Below the pieces are notes generated by a model, which was not told the origin of the DNA, did not search any database, and saw only the letters and a list, made by a program, of their open reading frames with translations. DNA of 5,254 nucleotides from Planctomicrobium sp. Lineage in GTDB: Bacteria > Planctomycetota > Planctomycetia > Planctomycetales > Planctomycetaceae. A program made the position numbers and the translations under genes. Below are positions 1 through 5,254 of this stretch, in pieces. Where the stretch lies: the NCBI GenBank assembly GCA_029259835.1, contig JAJDEL010000174.1, positions 1 to 5,254 of the forward strand, in the 5' to 3' direction. Positions within the stretch are counted from its first letter, which is position 1. Every line of letters begins with the position of its first letter.

Positions 1-319
1 TCGAAATGGGTTCGAATCACTCGGCTCAATTTTCTGGATCCATCCATACCTTCGGGGAAACTTGAACTTCTCTCGGTAACGAATCGCTTCGCCACCTCGA
101 TCCTCATTTTTCGCCGCGAATACCTGGCATCAATCGAATGCGGGATGATTGATGCTTCTCCCTTCATTTATGTGTGAAATTCAAGGGATTCACCTGAAAA
201 CTACCAGACCTTTCCAACCGCAGCAAGATGAGATCTCTCACCGTTGAGGATGATGCTTGGGAGCGTCGCATCGGTGGCGTCTGTGGCCTAGAATGAGCCT
301 CCAAATACTGTTTTTTAGG

Positions 320-470
320 ACCAGTCGTGTAAACGACGGTAGGCTGAGTGAAGTTCGGAAATTTCAGGCGCGGGTGGGTTGCACAAGACAGCGTGAAACT
401 CCCTGTCTCGTTGACTAGCAATTAAATTGTGAACGTAACCCACCAATTCGTCAGCGACTTGCTTCACTCA
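320..470 (+). ncRNA. Candidate structured RNA or leader element upstream of purQ
   Basis: Several inverted repeats nest here. TGAGTGAAG (345-353) pairs perfectly with CTTCACTCA (462-470), and a further G-U pair is possible at 354/461. Inside it GGTGGGTT (373-380) pairs perfectly with AACCCACC (437-444), then CACAA (382-386) with TTGTG (427-431), then GACAG (387-391) with CTGTC (403-407) as an apical hairpin. A short GGCG/CGTC helix (367-370/449-452) can form between the two long stems. Directly 5' lies ACC-A-GTCGT-GTAA-ACGAC-GGT (320-340), an 8-bp stem with one bulged A closed by a GUAA loop of the GNRA type. The GNRA loop and the G-U pairs favour transcription on +. I do not recognise the fold: the conserved cores of RNase P RNA, tmRNA, SRP RNA and the ZTP riboswitch are absent by eye. 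It could be a 5' leader of purQ, an independent small RNA, or chance pairing. Confidence 0.3.
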
Positions 471-521
471 CACTTCGTCTCTAAAAACTGTTTTCATGTT
501 CATGTTGAAGTTGAATTTGGC

Positions 522-530
522 TGAGATAAT
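522..530 (+). promoter_or_regulatory. Possible extended -10 promoter for purQ
   Basis: TG-A-GATAAT reads as an extended -10 element with five of six matches to TATAAT. No good -35 sits at 16-18 bases: TTGAAG at 505-510 is only 14 bases away. Transcription would start near 537, leaving a leader of about 15 bases. That would exclude the upstream structured element from the purQ mRNA if this is the main promoter. The evidence is weak, resting on a single short motif in an AT-rich stretch. Confidence 0.22.
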
Positions 531-551
531 TGACACAGGATTGATTCGTTC

Positions 552-1355
552 ATGGCCACTCCCAAAGTTTGTGTTCTCCGTGCTCCCGGCACAAATTGTG
601 ACCGTGAGACGGCATTTGCCTTTGATTCAGCAGGTGCCGAAGCGGAACGTGTGCATCTTTTTCGACTTCTGGAACAACCGAGTCGACTCAATGATTTTCA
701 GGTTCTTTGCATCCCAGGTGGGTTTAGTTACGGCGATGACGTCGGCGCTGGCGTCGTTTTTGCGAGCCAATTAAAGACCCAACTTGCTGAAATCATCGGT
801 GAATTCCTCAACAGAGAAACGCTTGTATTAGGGATTTGTAATGGATTTCAGGTCCTCCTGAAGTCGGGCATTCTGCCGGGTGGTGCAGAGTCCTGGTCGT
901 CAGCATCAGCAGACGAACAGCAGGCAACGCTCACGTGGAATGCGAATGGCAGATACACAGACCTGTGGGTCAATTTGAAGGTAAGCTCTGAGAAAAATGT
1001 TTTCTTGCGCGGGATCGAAACGCTTGAATCGCCGATTGCGCATGCCGAAGGACGTCTGGTTGTCGAGAATGACTCTATTCTTGCCAACTGGGAGTCTGCT
1101 GGGCAAATTGCGCTGAGATATTGTGATGCCGAGGGAGCAACGGGAGAAGCACTTCTGCCTTACCCTGAGAATCCCAATGGATCGGCTCAAAACGTTTGTG
1201 GGCTTGGAGATTCGACGGGTCGCGTTCTGGGGCTGATGCCCCATCCTGAGCGTTACCTCTTCGCGACTCAGCATCCTCAGTGGACTCGAAGGAATCTTCA
1301 GGGAGATGGAGCCGGAATGCAGATTTTTAGAAACGCCGTCGATTTTTTTTCCTGA
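552..1355 (+). CDS. purQ: Phosphoribosylformylglycinamidine synthase, glutamine amidotransferase subunit PurQ
   Basis: PurQ supplies ammonia from glutamine to the PurL synthetase subunit, which turns FGAR into FGAM with ATP in the fourth step of cytosolic de novo purine synthesis. The 267-residue product is a complete class I (triad) glutamine amidotransferase. It has an N-terminal RAPGTNCD (10-17), the oxyanion-loop motif GGFSYGD (56-62), the nucleophile elbow GICNGFQ with Cys96, and PHPER with His231 and Glu233 as the other triad members. It is longer than the roughly 227-residue Bacillus PurQ. Its YPENPNGS (204-211) and GDGAGMQIFRNA (251-262) segments recall the C-terminal amidotransferase domain of the large single-chain PurL, so it belongs to a longer PurQ type. 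The ATG at 552 is the only reasonable start: an in-frame TGA lies at 531-533. A weak AGGA (537-540) sits 11 bases upstream of it. No purS or purL is adjacent, so its partners must be encoded elsewhere. A T8 run (1343-1350) encodes the last residues. Confidence 0.97.
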   Translation: MATPKVCVLRAPGTNCDRETAFAFDSAGAEAERVHLFRLLEQPSRLNDFQVLCIPGGFSYGDDVGAGVVFASQLKTQLAEIIGEFLNRETLVLGICNGFQVLLKSGILPGGAESWSSASADEQQATLTWNANGRYTDLWVNLKVSSEKNVFLRGIETLESPIAHAEGRLVVENDSILANWESAGQIALRYCDAEGATGEALLPYPENPNGSAQNVCGLGDSTGRVLGLMPHPERYLFATQHPQWTRRNLQGDGAGMQIFRNAVDFFS

Positions 1356-1749
1356 AGTCACAAGAGACTCGTTTCCAAGCGATTGAATGCGCCTCCGAAA
1401 TCGTAAATCTTTTGCGAGAAAGAATGGCATAGACTTTTTCCTCACAAATTTCTTCTCTGCAAAACCACCATTCTACCTAGAGTCACAATTCTTCCAGGAC
1501 TTCCAATTCAGATTCTTCGCTAAATCGCCGCAAATCCGGGCAATGATTCGGAGTCCTGTCAGAGCTTCGGAAAGTTCACAAGGGACGAAAGACGATCTCT
1601 TTTGTGAGGTTACGTCTTTGCATCGCGGGTGGCAGGCACGAACTTCCATTTATTTCGGCGAGCTGCCTCTGCACGTCAATCGACGTTTTATCAATGACAA
1701 TCACCGATCATTGCCGCAGGGAATGCAACACTGGTGAATTCGGAGGACT
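1356..1749. other. Spacer between purQ and the RND exporter, with a doubtful 116-codon frame
   Basis: This spacer of 394 bases has no gene I recognise. One + frame is open from ATG 1387 to TGA 1735-1737 (116 codons), rich in Phe and Arg. It has no Shine-Dalgarno site, no domain motif, no signal peptide and no clear codon preference, so I treat it as probably non-coding. Structurally, CAGGACTTC (1495-1503) pairs with GGAGTCCTG (1550-1558) including one G-U. After one mismatch, AATT (1505-1508) continues with GATT (1545-1548), giving an imperfect hairpin with a loop of 36 bases. ACGTC-AATC-GACGT (1673-1686) is a small hairpin or palindromic site followed by TTTA, too weak to call a terminator. 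I see no strong rho-independent terminator directly after purQ. Confidence 0.5.
1742..1746 (+). promoter_or_regulatory. Strong Shine-Dalgarno site for the RND exporter
   Basis: GGAGG lies 3 bases before the first GTG (1750) and 6 bases before the second GTG (1753) of a GTG-GTG pair. The spacing favours 1753 as the true start. This is the best ribosome binding site in the window. Confidence 0.6.
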
Positions 1750-1752
1750 GTG

Positions 1753-4572
1753 GTGAGTCACGGCCCAGATGAATCTGCAAAATCACGAAAAGGCTTCTTC
1801 CAAAAACGAGACCCCTGGGGACATGGTGTCGCCTTGTGGGTGTTGGCCCTCATTCTATTCCTGGCACCCTTGGCAGTCTCTTCACTGCGCCATGTCCGAC
1901 TCGACAACGATGTCGAAAACTGGTTACCTGAAAACGACCCCAGCGCGCAGGAATACCTTTGGTGTCGAGATCATTTCCCAGAGGAAGACAAGGTCATCTT
2001 GACGTGGGACGGAAGTACCCCCTGCGATCTCAGGCTCCCAATCCTTGCTGGGCAGTTGATTGGAAAGATTGACGAAGATGGACAGCGTCGTGGTGGCATT
2101 CCTTATGTGAAATCGGTGATGCACGCAGGAGATGTTCTTGAGAAGATGCTCGAATTCGGAGTCGAAGAAGATGAAGCAATTCGCAGAGTCGTGGGAACAT
2201 TCGTCGGGCGCGGGCGCATTAAAGTCCGGCTGACTAATGCGGGACGAAGTGAAAAAAAGAAAACGATCCGGATGCTCCAGGAACGGATTCAAGCCCAGTT
2301 TGGAATTGAGCTTTCGGTTTATGAAGCCGTAGTCAACTGGGAACCTTCGGAAGCGGAAGAAAAGAAATTCGATGAATTGTATGCGAAATTTCTCACAGAT
2401 TCCGAAAACAAGTTCGAACTCTCTGGCATTGATCTGGGAGCACACGATTTTCAGTTGAGTTGGAATGGAATTTCGAATGACGAGGAAACTCGACTCGCCG
2501 TGATTGCCTCGATGAAAACATTGACCTCTTTTGGAACTGCCAAAGAGCCTGAAGGGCGTCAATTGATCGACGAATGTTATATGGTCGTCGGCTCACCGAT
2601 TGCGGTTGTTGTCACTCTTTCTGACTCAGGGATCTCGGATAAACCTGCTGCAATAACTGCAATTCGACAAGCTGCACTCGATTCATTTATCCCTAATGAT
2701 GGTTTGATTGTTGGAGGACGTGTCGTCGCGGCTGTTGAACTCAACAATGGAGTGATTAGGGCCGCCTGGAACCCTTCTTCTCCGAGTTTGATTGGCAAAT
2801 CAGTGATCGGGCTTTCAGGTCTTGTGGGCATTATCTTTGCGCTGATCTCACTTCGCAGCTTCCGCCTGGGAGTGCTTGTGGTTGGGGTCTCTTATTACGC
2901 CGCCTTGCTTGGAGTGTCGATGATCCCGCTCTCTGGCGGATCGATGAACATGGTTCTTGTGGTCATGCCGACACTTCTGATGGTCCTCGCGCTTTCAGGG
3001 GCGATTCACGTTGCGAATTATTGGAAACACGCCGCTTGGGAAAATCCAAAGACCGCAGTTGCAGAAGCGACAAAGATGGCGAGCCAACCTTGCCTGATGG
3101 CTGCGTTTACGACGTCTCTTGGTCTGGTTTCTCTGGTTATGAGTGATCTGGCACCTGTCCGGGAATTTGGAGTTTATGCCGCGATTGGGTGTCTGATTTC
3201 CGTGATGATGGTTCTCTACGGTTTACCAGCATTGCTGCAAATGGTGCCACTGAAACGTGCTTCTCCGGAAGAGGTGAACCCGCGACGTTGGGCCTCTTTT
3301 AGTGACTTAGTTTGTCGCCGGTGGCTATCAATGAGTCTTGCCATAATGCTTGTGGTCCTCGGCTGCACCCTGGGACTGGTTCATTTTGATGTCGAGACCA
3401 AGGTCATTAGGTACTTCCCGGAATCTTCCCCTGTCGTCAAAGATTATCAGGCGATTGAAGACAATCTTGCCGGAATTAGCCCCGTTGAAATTTTAGTCCG
3501 GTTCAGCGAAGAAGGTCGAGAAGAGTTGCGGTTTCTCGAACGCATGGAACTGGTTCGAAAAGTCGAAGAGGAAATTCGCAATCACGCCGAAGTCAGCGGA
3601 GCGGTTTCTCTGGCATCGTTTATGCCGGTCCGAGAAATTCCTGGTGAGGACGTCAGCACGCGAAAGAAAATCTTTTTCAATCGTCGCTCGAACGAAATGG
3701 AACGGAAAATCAAAAATGAATTCACAGCCGACACCAGCGAATTCATTGTGATGAATCGATACCCGGAACCGAATGGAGATGAACTCTGGCGAATCAATGC
3801 CCAGGCTGCTGTTCTGAGCGACGCAGACTACACCACTTTGACAAGAGAGCTCAGTGAAAGCGTCGGTCAGATCACCCGATATCATGCTGGTGTCGATCAC
3901 GTTGTGACTGGAACTGTGCCGTTGTTTTTGCGAACGCAGAGAGCCGTGCTCGATAGCTTGGTCTGGAGTTCATTGATTGCCTTTTGCCTGATTGCGGCGG
4001 TGATGATTTGGGTGTTAAAAGATCCAATCGCAGGTCTGATCAGTATGATCCCGAACTTGCTTCCAGTCGTTGCCGTTTTTGGTTTGGTCTCCTGGTTCGG
4101 ACAAAAAATCGATATCGGCACAATGGTCACAGCGTCTGTCGCGATGGGAATTGCTGTCGATGGAACATTGCACTTGCTCACATGGTTCCGAAACGGCCTG
4201 CGAAAGGGAATGTCCCGGCAAGTTTCAATTAAGCAGGCACTGCTACACTGCGGGCCTGCAATGTGGCAAACGAGCGCTGCTGTTGGGATTGGTCTACTCG
4301 TCCTATTCCCAGCAGAACTACTTCTGATCAGTCGTTTTGGTTGGCTGATGGCATTGTTGATCGGAGCAGCCTTCGTAGGCGATATGGTGCTATTACCTTG
4401 CATGCTTGTCGGACCGTTGGGGATATTGATCGAGCGTCGTCTCCGCATTAACGGTGAAATCCTAGATCCGCAAAAACCCGACACAGACACTCCGGAGGTC
4501 GAATCCATGATCCCAGCTCCACATATTCCGCTCCACGCATCTGGTCGGCAACGATCAAAGACCGTCCGGTAG
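1753..4572 (+). CDS. MMPL-family RND exporter (12 membrane helices)
   Basis: This is an inner-membrane exporter of the RND superfamily, MMPL/COG1033 type. Such proteins are thought to move lipids or other hydrophobic compounds using the proton gradient; the substrate here is unknown. Numbering from the GTG at 1750 (940 residues), the layout is helix 1 (26-46), a large external loop (47-348), helices 2-6 (about 349-368, 372-394, 398-425, 447-465, 473-498), helix 7 (525-546), a second loop (547-733), then helices 8-12 (about 734-756, 758-783, 788-813, 836-860, 863-894). The two repeats of one plus five helices are the RND signature. Helix 10 carries GIAVDGTLHLL with Asp804, the expected proton-relay residue. 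Helix 4 has ALSGAIHVANYW and no acidic residue. The loop start NWLPENDPSAQEY and HFPEED fits the type seen in planctomycetes. The tail (895-940) is hydrophilic. The frame opens after a TGA at 1735-1737. I prefer GTG 1753 to GTG 1750 because of the spacing from GGAGG. Confidence 0.92.
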   Translation: MSHGPDESAKSRKGFFQKRDPWGHGVALWVLALILFLAPLAVSSLRHVRLDNDVENWLPENDPSAQEYLWCRDHFPEEDKVILTWDGSTPCDLRLPILAGQLIGKIDEDGQRRGGIPYVKSVMHAGDVLEKMLEFGVEEDEAIRRVVGTFVGRGRIKVRLTNAGRSEKKKTIRMLQERIQAQFGIELSVYEAVVNWEPSEAEEKKFDELYAKFLTDSENKFELSGIDLGAHDFQLSWNGISNDEETRLAVIASMKTLTSFGTAKEPEGRQLIDECYMVVGSPIAVVVTLSDSGISDKPAAITAIRQAALDSFIPNDGLIVGGRVVAAVELNNGVIRAAWNPSSPSLIGKSVIGLSGLVGIIFALISLRSFRLGVLVVGVSYYAALLGVSMIPLSGGSMNMVLVVMPTLLMVLALSGAIHVANYWKHAAWENPKTAVAEATKMASQPCLMAAFTTSLGLVSLVMSDLAPVREFGVYAAIGCLISVMMVLYGLPALLQMVPLKRASPEEVNPRRWASFSDLVCRRWLSMSLAIMLVVLGCTLGLVHFDVETKVIRYFPESSPVVKDYQAIEDNLAGISPVEILVRFSEEGREELRFLERMELVRKVEEEIRNHAEVSGAVSLASFMPVREIPGEDVSTRKKIFFNRRSNEMERKIKNEFTADTSEFIVMNRYPEPNGDELWRINAQAAVLSDADYTTLTRELSESVGQITRYHAGVDHVVTGTVPLFLRTQRAVLDSLVWSSLIAFCLIAAVMIWVLKDPIAGLISMIPNLLPVVAVFGLVSWFGQKIDIGTMVTASVAMGIAVDGTLHLLTWFRNGLRKGMSRQVSIKQALLHCGPAMWQTSAAVGIGLLVLFPAELLLISRFGWLMALLIGAAFVGDMVLLPCMLVGPLGILIERRLRINGEILDPQKPDTDTPEVESMIPAPHIPLHASGRQRSKTVR

Positions 4573-4753
4573 TTGGATTTTCAAATTCAGGCTTGGCGTG
4601 GGCAATATCTCCATCAACCCTGAAAATTGCGGGAATTGTCGTAGCCCTCTCGCTGACGCTTTGTCATTGTCATTGATATGATGAAGACTCCAAGCCGATG
4701 CGGCTCTATACTCTGTCGTGACGCGACTTCTCCAAAGATGTGACTCTTCTGAA
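4573..4753. other. Spacer between the RND exporter and the pseudouridine synthase gene
   Basis: The spacer is 181 bases and contains no gene. TTCAGG (4586-4591) can pair with CCTGAA (4619-4624), but the loop is 27 bases and no T run follows, so it is not a convincing terminator. A promoter candidate lies in the second half. Confidence 0.55.
4653..4682 (+). promoter_or_regulatory. Putative extended -10 sigma-70 promoter for the pseudouridine synthase gene
   Basis: CTGACG (4653-4658, four of six matches to TTGACA) is followed after 18 bases by TATGAT (4677-4682, five of six matches to TATAAT), which is preceded by TG-A (4674-4676), an extended -10. Transcription would start near 4689, giving a leader of about 65 bases before the ATG at 4754. 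It suggests the gene is transcribed separately from the exporter. Confidence 0.38.
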
Positions 4754-5254
4754 ATGACCAAATCCGAGCAAGATCACCCACCAGTACAAGGAATGCGTCT
4801 GCAACGATTCCTCGCGCAATGCGGGTTGGGTTCGCGGCGTGAGTGTGAAGAATTGATCGTGACAGGGCGCATCTCAATCGATGGCAAGACAGTCTCGAAG
4901 CTGGGTACGAACGTCAAACCGCTCGAACAAAAAGTGAGCCTCGACGGTGAAAAGCTGAAGCTTGAGCGGAAGAAATATTTCTTGCTGAACAAGCCACCAG
5001 GGTTTCTTTGTACTTCAAAAGACCCTCAAGGTCGCCGCACTGTCTTTGATTTGTTTCCAGAGGGCGGGCCTCGTCTGTTCAGCGTCGGCCGGTTGGATGA
5101 AAACACGACCGGGCTGTTAATTGTGACGAACGATGGCAACCTTGCTCAGAAACTGACCCATCCGAAATATCGAATTCATCGGTTATACAAAGCTCAAGTC
5201 GCAGGTCATCCGGACCGCGAAGTCTTCAATCAACTCAAAGAAGGTCTGTTTTTC
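4754..5254 (+). CDS. rluB: RluB-like 23S rRNA pseudouridine synthase (RsuA/RluB/E/F family), 5' part
   Basis: The family isomerises one uridine of rRNA to pseudouridine. RluB acts on U2605 of 23S rRNA (E. coli numbering) during assembly of the large ribosomal subunit. The 167 visible residues show an S4 RNA-binding domain (MRLQRFLAQCGLGSRRE, from residue 14 to about 54) and then the catalytic domain opening with YFLLNKPPGFLCT (75-87). The catalytic motif GRLDENTTGLL (112-122) has Asp115 as the presumed catalytic aspartate, and HPKYRIHRLYKAQV (136-149) contains the conserved Tyr145. DPQGRRTVFDLFP (90-102) resembles RluB (DPEGRPTVFD) more than RsuA, RluE or RluF, so the gene symbol is probable and not proven. 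The gene runs off the window, so the end of the catalytic domain is not seen. Start choice: ATG 4754 gives a short 13-residue leader, ATG 4793 begins right at the S4 domain, and GTG 4718 is also in frame. None has a well-spaced Shine-Dalgarno site. Confidence 0.93.
   Translation, partial: MTKSEQDHPPVQGMRLQRFLAQCGLGSRRECEELIVTGRISIDGKTVSKLGTNVKPLEQKVSLDGEKLKLERKKYFLLNKPPGFLCTSKDPQGRRTVFDLFPEGGPRLFSVGRLDENTTGLLIVTNDGNLAQKLTHPKYRIHRLYKAQVAGHPDREVFNQLKEGLFF

Larger units (their letters stand above)
1..551. other. Upstream non-coding region of purQ, no convincing gene
   Basis: I recognise no protein in this 551-base stretch. Two frames are open at the left edge. One is on + (1-177, about 58 codons, ending with TGA at 175-177). 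The other is on - (ATG at 167-165, about 55 codons, running off the window). They overlap almost completely, so at most one can be real. Neither has a visible Shine-Dalgarno site or a recognisable motif. A minus-strand frame at 421-164 starts with TTG and is also unconvincing. The region holds a T6 run at 311-316, the 8-base palindromes GAGATCTC (230-237) and GAAATTTC (358-365), and the nested inverted repeats described separately at 320-470. No purS or purL lies immediately before purQ. Confidence 0.6.

Noticed and set aside
6..30. GGTTCGAATC, resembling a tRNA T-arm, followed by an acceptor-like stretch
   Set aside because: When 49-53 and 61-65 are aligned, the T-stem has mismatches at 49-65, 50-64 and 52-62, and no CCA follows. 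The 5' part would lie outside the window, so a tRNA cannot be supported.
164..421. Minus-strand open frame of 85 codons upstream of purQ
   Set aside because: It starts with TTG, has no ribosome binding site, shows no recognisable motif, and overlaps the nested inverted repeats.
530..535. Perfect TTGACA -35 box just before purQ
   Set aside because: The matching -10 would fall inside the purQ coding sequence, at about 553-558, and nothing there resembles TATAAT.
1343..1350. T8 run as a terminator of purQ
   Set aside because: It lies inside the last codons of purQ and no GC-rich hairpin precedes it.
906..1445. Antisense open frame of 179 codons over purQ
   Set aside because: It mirrors the codon pattern of purQ, a gene with intact catalytic residues, and its translation has no recognisable domain.
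1673..1690. ACGTC-AATC-GACGT hairpin followed by TTTA as a rho-independent terminator
   Set aside because: The stem is only 5 bp and the T run is short. It also lies about 60 bases before the exporter start, where a terminator would be misplaced unless it acts on an upstream transcript.
1924..2562. Antisense open frame of 212 codons inside the exporter gene
   Set aside because: It lies wholly inside a well-supported coding gene on the other strand and its Phe/Arg-rich translation looks like a shadow.
3897..4508. Antisense open frame of 203 codons over the exporter's last helices
   Set aside because: It is a shadow of membrane-helix codons. The Ser/Thr/Pro-rich product has no family signature.

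Overview
The window looks like ordinary chromosomal DNA from a bacterium of mid GC content, most likely a planctomycete. That assignment is inference. It rests on the type of large MMPL/RND exporter present, on the long spacers between genes that all point the same way, and on the scarcity of strong Shine-Dalgarno sites. No 16S or other marker gene is present to confirm it.

Layout: (1) 1-551 has no convincing gene. Its most notable content is a set of nested inverted repeats at 320-470, just upstream of purQ, that could fold into an extended rod-like RNA with a GUAA-capped side hairpin. (2) 552-1355 is purQ, the glutamine amidotransferase subunit of FGAM synthase in purine synthesis, complete with its catalytic residues. 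(3) 1356-1749 is a spacer of 394 bases. It holds a doubtful 116-codon reading frame in the same frame as the next gene, an imperfect hairpin and a small hairpin. (4) 1753-4572 (or from 1750) encodes a 12-helix MMPL-family RND exporter of about 940 residues, with one of the two mid-membrane Asp positions missing. (5) 4573-4753 is a spacer with a plausible extended -10 promoter. (6) 4754 to the window end is the first 167 codons of an RluB-like pseudouridine synthase acting on 23S rRNA, cut by the window edge.

The three genes belong to unrelated processes: nucleotide synthesis, envelope export and rRNA modification. Spacers of roughly 180-400 bases separate them, so they are probably separate transcription units on one strand and not an operon. 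I see no mobile element, CRISPR array, defence system, confirmed tRNA or confirmed rRNA. The most interesting unexplained signal is the possible structured RNA upstream of purQ. It rests on base-pairing arithmetic alone and needs comparative support.
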